Translations under genes and position numbers: made by a program | Notes under the pieces: generated by a model | What the model saw: only the letters and a program-made list of their open reading frames with translations | The model's database searches: none | Told to the model about the DNA's origin: nothing | In this document: in pieces, positions 27,409 to 36,373 of the stretch | Position numbering within the stretch: position 1 is the stretch's first letter | How the letters are laid out: every line of letters begins with the position of its first letter | Assembly (NCBI GenBank): GCA_020633825.1 | Contig: JACKCV010000004.1 | Span: 124,001-188,000 of the forward strand | Direction: 5' to 3' | Length of the DNA stretch: 64,000 bases | From: Fibrobacteria bacterium | Lineage (GTDB): Bacteria; Fibrobacterota; Fibrobacteria; UBA5070

Positions 27409-27479
27409 TGTGGATAACCTGTTGATCCATGTGGGGATATGCGTCGATTTCTTTATCCAACCCTCCACACGTATCCACA
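27409..27479. promoter_or_regulatory. DnaA-box cluster upstream of dnaA (possible autoregulatory site or oriC part)
   Basis: A perfect 9-mer TGTGGATAA (reverse of TTATCCACA) lies at 27409-27417. Near matches are TTATCCAAC at 27453-27461 and GTATCCACA at 27471-27479. All lie within 90 bases of the dnaA start. The spacer 27238-27494 separates the minus-strand polysaccharide operon from dnaA. Such clusters act in dnaA autoregulation and are often part of oriC. No strong A+T-rich unwinding element was seen. Confidence 0.6.
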
Positions 27480-27494
27480 ATCGGATCCCCTGAC

Positions 27495-28910
27495 GTGAAT
27501 TCATTGTTGATCCATTCCGATTCGGAGCGATTGTGGCAGGCCTGCTTGGAGCGCCTGACCAAGGAAGTCTCGCGAACCCACTTCGCCGCTTGGCTCGCCC
27601 CGTTGCGCATGGGCGAATGGGACGACGATACTCTCACCCTCCTGGCTCCGAACTCCGTGGCCAAGGATTTCGTCCATCTCCACCACAAACCTCTGCTGGA
27701 GCGCACGCTTTCCCAGGAGCTGGGAGCCCATGTCCGGGTGACCATCGCCCTCGATCCCCAAGCCGGGCTCGAGCCTCCTCGCGTCGCCAGCCCGTCCGAG
27801 GCCACTCCGGCCGTCCGTCCGGGTTCTCGGATGGTTTCCCCCAAGCTGGAACTTGCCGCCGAATCCGTCCGCAAGGAGGCCGCCCGCCTCGTCCCCCGGA
27901 TGAACTTCGAAAGCTTCGTCGAAGGAGAGTGCAATCGGTTGGCCATGGCTGTGGCCCGCCAGGTCGCCGAACATCCGGGCGGTCCTCGCGCCAACCCCCT
28001 GCTCCTGATCGGCGGAACCGGTCTCGGCAAGACCCACCTGATGAACGCGGTGGGCAATTTCGCCCTCAGCCGTGAAACCGCCCGCAAGGTCGTCTACCGC
28101 ACCTCCGAGGAATTCGCCCGCGAATACCTCGAGATCGCCGTCCAGAAGCACGACCTGAAAGCCTTCCACCGCATCTACCAGAACGCCGACGTCCTCCTCC
28201 TCGACGACATCCAGTTCTTCGGCGGCGAAGTCGACAAACCGCGCTTCCGCAGCGAGATGGTCTACGTCCTGAGCACCCTGCAGGCAGCCCGCAAGCAGAT
28301 CGTCCTCACCTGCGACCGCCCCCCCGAAGAGATCCAGTACTTCGACCGCCAGATCCTGCGCCATATCGAATCCGGATTCGTCGCCGACCTCGGTGCCCCC
28401 GACCACGAAACCCGTCTGGCCATCCTGCAACGCAAGGCGGTCGAGGGAGGCTGGAACATCACGCGGGACGTCCTGGAACTCCTGGCCGAACAATTCACCG
28501 GGAACGTCCGCCAGCTCGAAGGAGCTTTGCTGAAGCTGTGCGCCTTCAGCGACATGTGCGGAGGCCGTGTGGACCGCACCACGGCCGAAGCGGTCTTCCG
28601 CGACGTCTTGCGCAACCGCAAGAACCAAGCCTCCCCGGGCAGCATCGCCCAAACGGTCGCCGAGTCCTTCGGGATCGACATCGCTCTGATGCGTTCGCGC
28701 ACCCGCAAGCGCCCCGTGGCCATCGCACGCCAGGTCGCCATGCTTCTGATCCACGAACTCACCGACAACACCTTGCATTCGATCGGAGTCCACTTCGGGC
28801 GGGACTACAGCACCGTGACCCACAGCCTCGAAGCGGCCAAGGCCTTGATCGAGCGCGATGCCGAGGTCGGACAGCGGTACCGGAGCGTCATCGCTCGCTA
28901 CCGTCCATGA
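27495..28910 (+). CDS. dnaA: Chromosomal replication initiator DnaA
   Basis: A 471-residue initiator from GTG 27495 (TTG 27504 or 27507 are alternatives). Domain I occupies about residues 1-85 and a short linker follows. The AAA+ core has Walker A GGTGLGKT at 173-180 and Walker B LLLDDIQF at 234-241. The C-terminal DNA-binding domain holds the signature GRDYSTVTHS at about 435-444. The box VII region reads LRHIESGF where most DnaA proteins have SRFxWG, although the arginine itself (about residue 289) is kept. Neither dnaN nor rpmH lies beside it; the upstream DnaA boxes suggest autoregulation. Confidence 0.97.
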   Translation: MNSLLIHSDSERLWQACLERLTKEVSRTHFAAWLAPLRMGEWDDDTLTLLAPNSVAKDFVHLHHKPLLERTLSQELGAHVRVTIALDPQAGLEPPRVASPSEATPAVRPGSRMVSPKLELAAESVRKEAARLVPRMNFESFVEGECNRLAMAVARQVAEHPGGPRANPLLLIGGTGLGKTHLMNAVGNFALSRETARKVVYRTSEEFAREYLEIAVQKHDLKAFHRIYQNADVLLLDDIQFFGGEVDKPRFRSEMVYVLSTLQAARKQIVLTCDRPPEEIQYFDRQILRHIESGFVADLGAPDHETRLAILQRKAVEGGWNITRDVLELLAEQFTGNVRQLEGALLKLCAFSDMCGGRVDRTTAEAVFRDVLRNRKNQASPGSIAQTVAESFGIDIALMRSRTRKRPVAIARQVAMLLIHELTDNTLHSIGVHFGRDYSTVTHSLEAAKALIERDAEVGQRYRSVIARYRP

Positions 28911-29018
28911 TTCTGGAGCACATCCCGACGGTTTGGCCTTGAAACATTGGCCTCGCGAATGTCTCTTTCCTCTCCTTCACCACCGATCAATCCACCTTAA
29001 CCCAGCAGGTTTCCGAAC

Positions 29019-29114
29019 ATGCCCTGTGGAAAGAAGCGCAAGCGTAGGAAGATCGCCACGCACAAGCGCAAAAAGCGTCGTCGGCTGAATCGTCACAAGA
29101 AGAAGGGTCGCTAG
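29019..29114 (+). CDS. AURKAIP1/COX24-domain ribosomal mini-protein
   Basis: A 31-codon gene. The product begins MPCGKKRKRRKIATHKRKKR and is more than half lysine and arginine. The KKRRRLNRHKKKGR tail matches the short bacterial AURKAIP1/COX24 (mS38-like) family, which binds the small ribosomal subunit. AGCAGGT lies about 8 bases before the ATG. It follows dnaA by 108 bp on the same strand and precedes a strong hairpin terminator, so it may be the last gene of the dnaA transcript or have its own promoter. Confidence 0.85.
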   Translation: MPCGKKRKRRKIATHKRKKRRRLNRHKKKGR

Positions 29115-29204
29115 TCGGCTCCGGAGTTCGCTCCGGAACCCTCCCAGCAACTCTCCTCGGCGCTTCCTCCTCGTTCGAGGAGAGCGAAGACGGAAAGTCA
29201 TCGA

Positions 29205-29234
29205 AGAGACCATCGCCTCCGCGGTGGTCTCTTT
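29205..29234 (+). terminator. Hairpin terminator after the mini-protein gene
   Basis: AGAGACCATCGC (29205-29216) pairs with GCGGTGGTCTCT (29221-29232), 12 bp including one G-U pair, with a 4-base loop CTCC and a short T run. It would end the dnaA/mini-protein transcript. Confidence 0.7.
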
Positions 29235-29393
29235 GCGTTCCGGGACCCCGGTCCTTCGGCCTCGGAGGTTCCCGAAACTCCGGCAGGCACAGGACGCAGC
29301 CCTCCCATCCCCGACGAACGCCCCGCCCCCGATGCCCTTTCTAGGTTGATCCTGGTCCGACCACCCTCAGGAAACGCCCTCCTCGGAGCCGTC

Positions 29394-30926
29394 ATGAATC
29401 CATCGTTTCTCGTCGCCCGTGCAGGGGAGCTCGATCTGGAACTCCCGCTGTCGGTGGGCAATCGTCACGGTCTGATCGCCGGGGCGACAGGAACCGGCAA
29501 GACCGTCACCCTCGCGCGCATGGCGGAAGGGTTTTCCCGTGCCGGAGTTCCCGTCTTCCTCGCGGATGTGAAAGGCGATCTTTCGGGTCTCGCCGCCGCG
29601 GGCTCGAGCGATTCCCGCGCCGCCCAGCGGGCATCCCAGCTGACCTTGACCGACTGGTCTCCGCGGGCCTGCCCCGTCACGTTCTGGGATGTCTTCGGCC
29701 GCGAGGGACACCCCGTACGCGCGACCATTTCCGACCTCGGTCCGACGCTCCTGGCGCGGCTGCTCCATCTCAACGAGACCCAGACCGGTGTCCTCCAGAT
29801 CGTCTTCCAGGTGGCCGACGACCAGGGAATGCTGCTGCTCGATCTCAAGGATCTGCGCGCCATGGTCGCCCACGTCGGAGAAAACGGGAGTGAATACCGG
29901 ACCCGGTACGGGAATGTCTCTGCAGCCTCCATCGGAGCCATCCAGCGAGGGCTTCTCGGATTGGAATCGAGCGGAGGGGAGGCCTTCTTCGGCGAGCCCA
30001 TGCTGGAAATCCAGGATTTGATGCAGACGCGGGACGGACAAGGTGTGATCAACATCCTCGCCGCATCCACATTGATCCGCTCCCCCGTCGTCTATGCGAC
30101 GTTCCTCCTCTGGCTGCTCTCCGAACTCTTCGAACAGCTCCCCGAGGCCGGAGATCTTGACAAGCCCCGCCTCGTCTTCTTCTTCGACGAGGCCCACCTC
30201 CTGTTCGCCGACGCCCCCAAGGCGTTGGTCGCCACGGTGGAGCAGGTGGTCCGCCTGATCAGATCCAAGGGGGTGGGCGTCTACTTCGCCACCCAGAGCC
30301 CCTCCGACTTGCCGGATTCCGTCCTGGGGCAACTGGGGAACCGCGTCCAGCACGCGCTGCGCGCCTACACCCCGCGCGACCAGAAGGCGGTGCGCACCGC
30401 CGCGGAGACTTTCCGCGCCAATCCGGATTTCGACACCGCCTCCGCCATCACGGAACTGGGGGTCGGGGAAGCCCTGGTCTCCCTGCTCGATGCCGACGGG
30501 ATTCCGGGCGTGGTCCAACGCGCCTTGATCCGCCCCCCGGCCACCCGCCTCGGACCCCTGGACTCCACGGAACGATCCAGGATCATCTCCGGCTCCGAGG
30601 TCGCGGGCTTCTACGAGGAGACCCGGGATCGGGAATCCGCCTGGGAGATGCTCTCGTCCCGCGGGGCGACCTCCCCCGTCGCGGAAGCCCTCGACGCCGA
30701 GTCGGAATCCGTCCCTCCCGCGCAATCCGAGCCGGATCGTCCCTCCCTCCTTTCCCAGGTCCTGTTGGGCTCCAAGGGCCCCCGAGGGGGGCAGCGGGAC
30801 GGCCTGGTCCAGGTGGTGGCGAAATCCGCCTTGCGGTCCATCGGTTCGTCGCTGGGACGTCAGATCGCCCGAGGACTCCTCGGCGGAATCCTGGGCGGCT
30901 CTTCTCGGCGCCCTCGATCTCGATGA
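29394..30926 (+). CDS. HerA-like/DUF853 ATPase
   Basis: A 510-residue P-loop ATPase of the HerA/FtsK-like group with the DUF853 layout. Walker A is GATGTGKT at residues 30-37 and is followed by FLADVKGDLSGLA. Walker B is VFFFDEAHLLF at about 261-271, then FATQSPSDLPDSVLGQLGNRVQHALRAYTP. The C-terminal 90 residues are Pro/Ser-rich and end in an amphipathic glycine-rich basic tail (RQIARGLLGGILGG). ATG 29394 follows CGGAG. DUF853 proteins are widespread and their task is not settled; no NurA nuclease gene is adjacent. Confidence 0.88.
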   Translation: MNPSFLVARAGELDLELPLSVGNRHGLIAGATGTGKTVTLARMAEGFSRAGVPVFLADVKGDLSGLAAAGSSDSRAAQRASQLTLTDWSPRACPVTFWDVFGREGHPVRATISDLGPTLLARLLHLNETQTGVLQIVFQVADDQGMLLLDLKDLRAMVAHVGENGSEYRTRYGNVSAASIGAIQRGLLGLESSGGEAFFGEPMLEIQDLMQTRDGQGVINILAASTLIRSPVVYATFLLWLLSELFEQLPEAGDLDKPRLVFFFDEAHLLFADAPKALVATVEQVVRLIRSKGVGVYFATQSPSDLPDSVLGQLGNRVQHALRAYTPRDQKAVRTAAETFRANPDFDTASAITELGVGEALVSLLDADGIPGVVQRALIRPPATRLGPLDSTERSRIISGSEVAGFYEETRDRESAWEMLSSRGATSPVAEALDAESESVPPAQSEPDRPSLLSQVLLGSKGPRGGQRDGLVQVVAKSALRSIGSSLGRQIARGLLGGILGGSSRRPRSR

Positions 30927-30975
30927 GTCCGCTCCTGCGGCTCGACGACACCGCCATCCATCCCGCCAAGGAAGG

Positions 30976-31009
30976 GATCCGGAGATCGGAGGAATCGCGG
31001 CTCCGGATC
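30976..31009. terminator. Inverted repeat between convergent genes
   Basis: GATCCGGAG (30976-30984) is complementary to CTCCGGATC (31001-31009) with a 16-base loop, in the 88-bp gap between the convergent HerA-like and pyrC genes. There is no T tract, so bidirectional termination is only a suggestion. Confidence 0.4.
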
Positions 31010-31014
31010 GCCGT

Positions 31015-32028
31015 TCAGGAGTCGGAAACCGAAGCGATCCGCCAAGGCATGGTCTCCCCCGCCCGGTAGGGGACGACCCCGTCCACCAGATCCGGAACGT
31101 TCCAAGGGCTGCGGTGCAGGGTGATGGTTCTCGTGGAGCGAGGGATTCCGTAGAAGTCCGCTCCAAAGGAGGAGCAGAAGTCCTCCAACCGGTCCAACTC
31201 CCCGGCCCGATCGAACACGTCGACCAACCCCTCCAACGCGACGGGCATCGAATAGACCCCCGCGCATCCGGCGGCGCACTCCTTCTTCCCCTTGTGATGG
31301 GGGGCGCTGTCGGTACCGTAGAAGAATTTGGGGCTTCCCGAGAAGGCCGCCTGCCGCAGCGCTTCGCGGTCTTCCGGGCGTTTGGCCAGCGGCTTGCAGA
31401 ACAAATGGGGCTTGAGCATCCCCCCCACCACGTCGTCGAGGGTGATCTCGAGGTGGTGCAAGGTCAGGGTCGCGGCCACGTTGCGCCCCAAGGATCCCAC
31501 GGCACGAACGGCCGCGGCGGTGGAGACGTGCTCCAATACGAATTTCACGCCGGGGAACCGCGACGCGGTTTCGCAGAACTCGTCGAGGAATCGCTCCTCC
31601 CGATCCAGGCTGAATGCCCCCGGCTTCTCCCCGTGGCAACAAACCAGAAGACCCGTTTCCTCCAGCACTTCCATGAGGGGCCAGATCTGCCGCAGGTCAT
31701 GGATTCCGTCTTCGGAATTGGTGGTGACCCCTTCCGGATACACCTTGCCCGCGACCGCCCCCGCTTCGGCCAGCTCCCGGAGTTCGACGGCCTCGTGCCG
31801 GGGCGTGAGCTTGAAGGCCATCAGGGGTTCGAGCCCGGGAGCCGCCTCCACGATCGCCTGCCGATAGCGGATCACATCCTCGGCCCGCAGCACGGCGGGG
31901 GCGAGGTTGGGCATCACCAGGACCCGGCCGAATCGGTCCCGAGCCTCGCGGGCGTAGGCGGGGAGATCGGCATCCTGGCGGAGATGGACGTGGAAGTCGT
32001 CGGGGAGGCGAAGAACCAGATCGTGCAT
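31015..32028 (-). CDS. pyrC: Dihydroorotase, type II
   Basis: A 337-residue monofunctional dihydroorotase, which cyclises carbamoyl aspartate to dihydroorotate in pyrimidine synthesis. The metal-binding DFHVHLR motif is at the N-terminus. FKLTPRHEAVE and AGKVYPEGVTTNS supply the lysine that is carbamylated in this family. CCHGEKPG and VLEHVSTAAA give the next histidines, and FYGTDSAPHHKGKKE the catalytic Asp and histidines. The length fits PyrC of E. coli type. ATG 32028 is divergent from the M6-like gene with a 109-bp spacer. Confidence 0.96.
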   Translation of the reverse strand: MHDLVLRLPDDFHVHLRQDADLPAYAREARDRFGRVLVMPNLAPAVLRAEDVIRYRQAIVEAAPGLEPLMAFKLTPRHEAVELRELAEAGAVAGKVYPEGVTTNSEDGIHDLRQIWPLMEVLEETGLLVCCHGEKPGAFSLDREERFLDEFCETASRFPGVKFVLEHVSTAAAVRAVGSLGRNVAATLTLHHLEITLDDVVGGMLKPHLFCKPLAKRPEDREALRQAAFSGSPKFFYGTDSAPHHKGKKECAAGCAGVYSMPVALEGLVDVFDRAGELDRLEDFCSSFGADFYGIPRSTRTITLHRSPWNVPDLVDGVVPYRAGETMPWRIASVSDS

Positions 32029-32137
32029 GATGGCCCAAAGATACCCCCCTTTCGAGCGGGAATACGAGGGCCCGAAAGCTCCCGATCCCCAGAAGGAAAA
32101 CCCATCCTCGGCTACAGATCGGGTACATTGGACGCAT

Positions 32138-35100
32138 ATGCTCAGCGTTCTCCTCGCCGCCGCGTTCGGCCTGGCTCCCACCGCTTCCGCGGCCCATCAC
32201 ACCACCCGACTCCTGCCCGGACCCTCCCTGGGGGAATTCTCCCTGGCGCGCACGGCTCCGGTCGCAGGCCGTAGCCTGGGCCGACTCCGCCAGGACACTC
32301 TGGAGATCCACGTCTTCCTGGTGCAATTCAAGAAGGAAAGCCCCGACAACGGAAGCACCACCGGAGATGGAACCTTCGGCTCCGACAAGCGACATTCCTA
32401 CGCGCTCGAGCCGGCCGAGCATCGCGCCGACCGTCCCCGGGAATATTTCCAGACCCTGTTGAGATTCCAGGAGCGCTACTGGGAACAGGTCTCCAACGGG
32501 CATCTCGTCGTCCAGTTCAAGATCTTCCCCACGGGCGACTCCCTCTTCTACAACCTCGATCGGAACCTCTCGTGGTACTCCCCCGCCCAGGCGGCCTCGG
32601 GAGAAAAGGCGGCCTCCTTCGACTCCACCAAGATGTCCCGGTTCCTGGAACTGGTCTCCGATGCGTCCCGAAAGGCGGCACAGGATCCCTCCGGCCCCTT
32701 CGCCGCTCCTCCGGCATCCTCCCCCACGCGCCATCGCGGGTACCTGCTCCTGCATGCCGGCGCGAACTCCTTCGCCGACGGCGGCAAGAAGGGGGCGAGC
32801 GCCATCGACTCCCGCTCCGACCTCAACGATTTCTTCGTGGAAGATTCCTCCTTCCAGTTCCTGCGCTTGCGCGACCGTGTCGTGGACACGACGCACCTCG
32901 GAGACTCCCTGGGGGTGGTCTTGGGAGCACCCGGATTGGATACGCTCAAGAATGTGATGGTCCTTTCCGAAACCGCATCCCAGGACGGTTTGAACTGGGG
33001 GCTCCATGGCATCCTGGCCAACCAGATCGGCCGCTTCACCGGGCTCCCCGACACCTGGGATTGGGTGCGCGGCTACAGCATGATGGGCCGTTTCTGCGGC
33101 ATGGATTTCGGAGGATACCTGCTGGGAGGTTCGGGGTTCCTTCCCACGCGTCCTTCCGCCTGGTTGCGTCTGTTCATGGGGTGGGCCACCCCCGTGGTCG
33201 CCTCGCCGTCGGAATTGCGCCGCCTGCGCCTTCCCCCCGTGTCCGCGGGCTCCGATACCGTTCTGGTGATCCCGCTCAACGACGGGGAATTCCTCCTCGC
33301 CGAAAACCGCGTGCGCACGGATGCCTCGGGACGCGTGCGCCTCACCGTGCTCGACGCCCTTGATGGGCCCGAGCAGATCGTCGAGGTTTCTCCGGATTCC
33401 GTCGAACTGCTGTTCCGCGACAGCCTCGATGGCAAGCCCAATCCACGTCGGCTCAAGGGTTTCATCGTCGACGCCACCGCCGATGCGGCCCTTCCCGGTT
33501 CCGGCCTCCTGGTGTGGAAGGTCGACGAATGGCTGCTGCGATCCGCGCTGGTCTACGGTGGCCCGAACGTCTGGCGCGGCGAAGAGATGCGTGACCGGTA
33601 CCGGGGAATTCGGCTCGTCGAGGCCGACGGCATTCCCACCTTGGGCGTGGCCTTCACCAACGCTGCCGGCCAAACGGGATTCGACTACGGCACGGGCGCC
33701 GACATGCTCCCCCACTTCACGAAGAAGGGCGGAAAAAAGGACACCCTCGTGGCCATCAGCCCCCTCTCGTACGCCTCCACGCGCAACCTTTCCGACGCAC
33801 GCAGCCTGGTCACCTTGCGGACCCGTTGGCCGTCGACCTCCAAAACCGAGGGCAGCGTCTCGGTCCCCTCCCTGGATTCGGTCTGGACCCCCTCCGAAGC
33901 GAGTCGTCTCGAGCTCTCCCTCGACTGGGGCCCCTACCGGGACACCTTGGCCGCCTTCCCCGTACGCCTCCCCCCCTCTGAAGGGGAGGCGGCCTTGCTC
34001 CCCGGCCCCGAAGCCGGCACCCTCTGGATCCTCGATACCGCTGGCCGCACGCAATTGCTCCTGGCCGACGGCTCCCCGGGATTCGCTCGGCGCGATACCC
34101 TCCGGTTGGATCGATCCTGGGTCGGGGTCCGCACCGTGGTTCCTCCCGGAGAAAACCTCGACTCCCTGGCCGTGCCCCTCCAGGTCTCCGGCCCCGCCCT
34201 GGGCCGCCCCTTCGGGTCGGCGATGCTGTCCGACACCTTGGTGGTCCGCACTTCCCGTGGACTGATCCTGCGCTCCCTCGTCGGCGGCATTCCCCTGCGA
34301 GGATCGGACACGGCCATCGTGCACGACCTGCATGTTCCGGGCGATTTCCTCGCCGGACCCGTCGTGGTCGCCCGACGGGCCTGGGTCGCGACGCACGACA
34401 GCCTGATCGGCATTTCCGCCGACGGCTCCCGCCGCGCCATCCGCATCCCCTTCCCCCCCCACGATCTGGCCGAATACCAGATCGACGGAAATCGCTACGG
34501 GATCGCCATGGTCGGGCCCGGAGGAGCGGCGGGAATCGCCGACCTTTCCTCGGATTCCGTCGTTCGATTCGCCTCCACCGGCGAATCGGAATCCGACGAG
34601 GAGTTTCGGATCGCGGTCTCCGACTTCGATCGCGACGGTTCGGAGGATATCCTGGCCCTCGGATCGCGTGGGCATGCCCTCCTCTCGGGTCGGCAAGGGG
34701 CGCTTCCCGGCTGGCCCCGACGCTTCGCCCGCGGAGGAACCGGCCGTCCCGACAACGCTCCACCTTCCCTGGCCGATCTCGACGGGGACGGGTATCCGGA
34801 GGCGATCTTCACCGGAGACGACCGCGTCTACGCCGTGGATTTCCGCGGCACCCCCCTTCCCCAATGGCCCGCACGGATGGGACGGACGGAACCCGTGGGC
34901 TTGGCCACCGCCTCGAGGCTCTGGCCCGCCGGCTTCATCGGCTCATCGCCCCTTCCCGTGGACCTCGACGGCGATGGGCGCCCGGAGGTTCTCGTCGGGC
35001 TTCCCGATGCGCGCATCGCCGCCCTCTCCGGCAAGGCAACCCTGTATGCCGGCACGCTCCAAGGGGCCACGGCCGGGGCGGGTGCCTCGCCGTCCTATGG

Positions 35101-35632
35101 ACAGTCCCTATGGCCGCTTGCCGCCGGAGGTCGCCCCGGCGACACGGTGCGCTCCCCGGTGCTGCACATCGCATTGCTTCCCGCGCGCGGCGCCGAGCCG
35201 ATCCACCTGCACGGGCTGTCGTCGCTGTCCACGCTGGACGGGTTCCGTCTTCCCGGCGCCTCCTCCGAGTGGATGCTCCCGAGGCGCGACGCACGGCGCA
35301 CCTCCCGCCTGGCCGCCTCCAATCTCGGTGCCGCCAGCCGTCGGGAGAAGACCATCGGACAATTCCTGATCTACCCATCTCCCGTCCGCGACAAGACGGC
35401 GACCTTCCGCTGGTCGTTGGGGAGATCTGCCTCGTCGGTGGAACTCACCGTCTTCGATCAGACCGGATTCGCCATCCTGAGTCGGACCGGACTTTGTTCG
35501 TCGGAGGGAACCTGCGAACTTCCCCTGCAGGACCTCCGCTGGGGAACCGGCGTGTACGCCGCGAGGCTCGAAGTCTCGTGGTCCGAGGGGGGGGAAAGCG
35601 AATCCTGGACTCGTTTCGGCGTGGTTCGCTGA
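32138..35632 (+). CDS. Secreted M6-peptidase-like protein with degenerate active site, FG-GAP-like repeats and C-terminal beta domain
   Basis: A 1164-residue protein with signal peptide (MLSVLLAAAFGLAPTASA). Residues about 60-420 follow the immune-inhibitor-A/M6 layout, including GLHGILANQIGRFTGLPD at about 288-305 and the later YSMMGRF. At the place of the zinc motif HExxHxxGLPD this protein has N295-Q296-I-G-R299, so all three catalytic residues are replaced while the third ligand D305 stays. Around residues 820-980 there are three calcium-loop-like FG-GAP units (SDFDRDGSEDI, ADLDGDGYPEA, VDLDGDGRPEV). The last 90 residues (IYPSPVRDKTATFRWS to GVYAARLEV) resemble FlgD-like or type IX sorting domains. 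Confidence 0.8.
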   Translation: MLSVLLAAAFGLAPTASAAHHTTRLLPGPSLGEFSLARTAPVAGRSLGRLRQDTLEIHVFLVQFKKESPDNGSTTGDGTFGSDKRHSYALEPAEHRADRPREYFQTLLRFQERYWEQVSNGHLVVQFKIFPTGDSLFYNLDRNLSWYSPAQAASGEKAASFDSTKMSRFLELVSDASRKAAQDPSGPFAAPPASSPTRHRGYLLLHAGANSFADGGKKGASAIDSRSDLNDFFVEDSSFQFLRLRDRVVDTTHLGDSLGVVLGAPGLDTLKNVMVLSETASQDGLNWGLHGILANQIGRFTGLPDTWDWVRGYSMMGRFCGMDFGGYLLGGSGFLPTRPSAWLRLFMGWATPVVASPSELRRLRLPPVSAGSDTVLVIPLNDGEFLLAENRVRTDASGRVRLTVLDALDGPEQIVEVSPDSVELLFRDSLDGKPNPRRLKGFIVDATADAALPGSGLLVWKVDEWLLRSALVYGGPNVWRGEEMRDRYRGIRLVEADGIPTLGVAFTNAAGQTGFDYGTGADMLPHFTKKGGKKDTLVAISPLSYASTRNLSDARSLVTLRTRWPSTSKTEGSVSVPSLDSVWTPSEASRLELSLDWGPYRDTLAAFPVRLPPSEGEAALLPGPEAGTLWILDTAGRTQLLLADGSPGFARRDTLRLDRSWVGVRTVVPPGENLDSLAVPLQVSGPALGRPFGSAMLSDTLVVRTSRGLILRSLVGGIPLRGSDTAIVHDLHVPGDFLAGPVVVARRAWVATHDSLIGISADGSRRAIRIPFPPHDLAEYQIDGNRYGIAMVGPGGAAGIADLSSDSVVRFASTGESESDEEFRIAVSDFDRDGSEDILALGSRGHALLSGRQGALPGWPRRFARGGTGRPDNAPPSLADLDGDGYPEAIFTGDDRVYAVDFRGTPLPQWPARMGRTEPVGLATASRLWPAGFIGSSPLPVDLDGDGRPEVLVGLPDARIAALSGKATLYAGTLQGATAGAGASPSYGQSLWPLAAGGRPGDTVRSPVLHIALLPARGAEPIHLHGLSSLSTLDGFRLPGASSEWMLPRRDARRTSRLAASNLGAASRREKTIGQFLIYPSPVRDKTATFRWSLGRSASSVELTVFDQTGFAILSRTGLCSSEGTCELPLQDLRWGTGVYAARLEVSWSEGGESESWTRFGVVR

Positions 35633-35779
35633 AGCCCGGCGTGCAGGGCGCGCACCCCGCACGCCCCTTCGCCGACCTCCCCGCCGAACCCGCTTCCCCA
35701 CTCGTGCCGGCGATGGATGCACGTGCCGCCGTTCGGTTTCGAACTGGCGATCGGATCCTACGGAGTCTACCTTGGTGAC

Positions 35780-36364
35780 ATGGACAAGTACGTCATTTTC
35801 GGGCCTCAGGGATCGGGCAAGGGCACCCAGAGCGAACTCCTCTGCAAGGCGTTCAACTGGGTCCACATCTCCATCGGGGACATCTTCCGGTGGCACATGG
35901 CCAACCACACCAAGTTGGCCGCCCGAGTCACCCGAATCATGAACCAAGGCCTGCTCGTCCCCGACGAAATCGTCGAGGAGGTCGTGCATCATCGCCTCGA
36001 GGAACACGATTGGAACTGGGGATTCGTCCTGGACGGATTCCCTCGCACCCGCCCCCAGGCCGAATTCCTCTTCGAACATTGGAATCTCGATGCGGTGATC
36101 TACCTCGACGTCCCCGACCAGATCGTCCACGAGCGCGTCATGGCCCGCGCCGCCGAGGGCATGAGCTTCACGAAGCGTTTCGACGACACGCCCGAGGTGC
36201 TGCAGGTCCGCCTACGCGAGTACCATGAGAAGACCAAACCGCTCATCGAGCTCTACCAGGACAAACGGATCCTCCGCACCATCGACGCCACCCAGCCGAT
36301 CCAGGCGGTCTTCGACGACATCCTCGAGCAGATCCGGCTTCCCAAGCCGTCTTCGTTCGCCTGA
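35780..36364 (+). CDS. adk: Adenylate kinase, short-LID form
   Basis: A 194-residue nucleoside monophosphate kinase. The P-loop is GPQGSGKGTQSELL, followed by ISIGDIFRW (AMP site), GLLVPDEIV and FVLDGFPRTRPQAEF with the catalytic DGFPR. The LID is very short: after VMARAAEG comes KRFDDTPEVLQVRLREY, without the zinc-binding insert, a layout also seen in some adenylate and UMP/CMP kinases. The ATG at 35780 is chosen over an upstream in-frame ATG at 35717 because the P-loop strand then starts at residue 4. No sec or ribosomal genes, its usual companions, are nearby. Confidence 0.88.
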   Translation: MDKYVIFGPQGSGKGTQSELLCKAFNWVHISIGDIFRWHMANHTKLAARVTRIMNQGLLVPDEIVEEVVHHRLEEHDWNWGFVLDGFPRTRPQAEFLFEHWNLDAVIYLDVPDQIVHERVMARAAEGMSFTKRFDDTPEVLQVRLREYHEKTKPLIELYQDKRILRTIDATQPIQAVFDDILEQIRLPKPSSFA

Positions 36365-36373
36365 ACCCGCCAC

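Noticed and set aside
31697..34864. A 1055-codon minus-strand frame across the M6-like gene.
   Set aside because: Composition is low-complexity (Gly, Arg, Glu rich), it crosses pyrC in the wrong frame, and the plus-strand product has a clear signal peptide and domains.
35735..35790. A tRNA-like T-arm motif (GGTTTCGAACTGG) before adk.
   Set aside because: The stem does not pair properly and no acceptor or anticodon arm fits on either strand.
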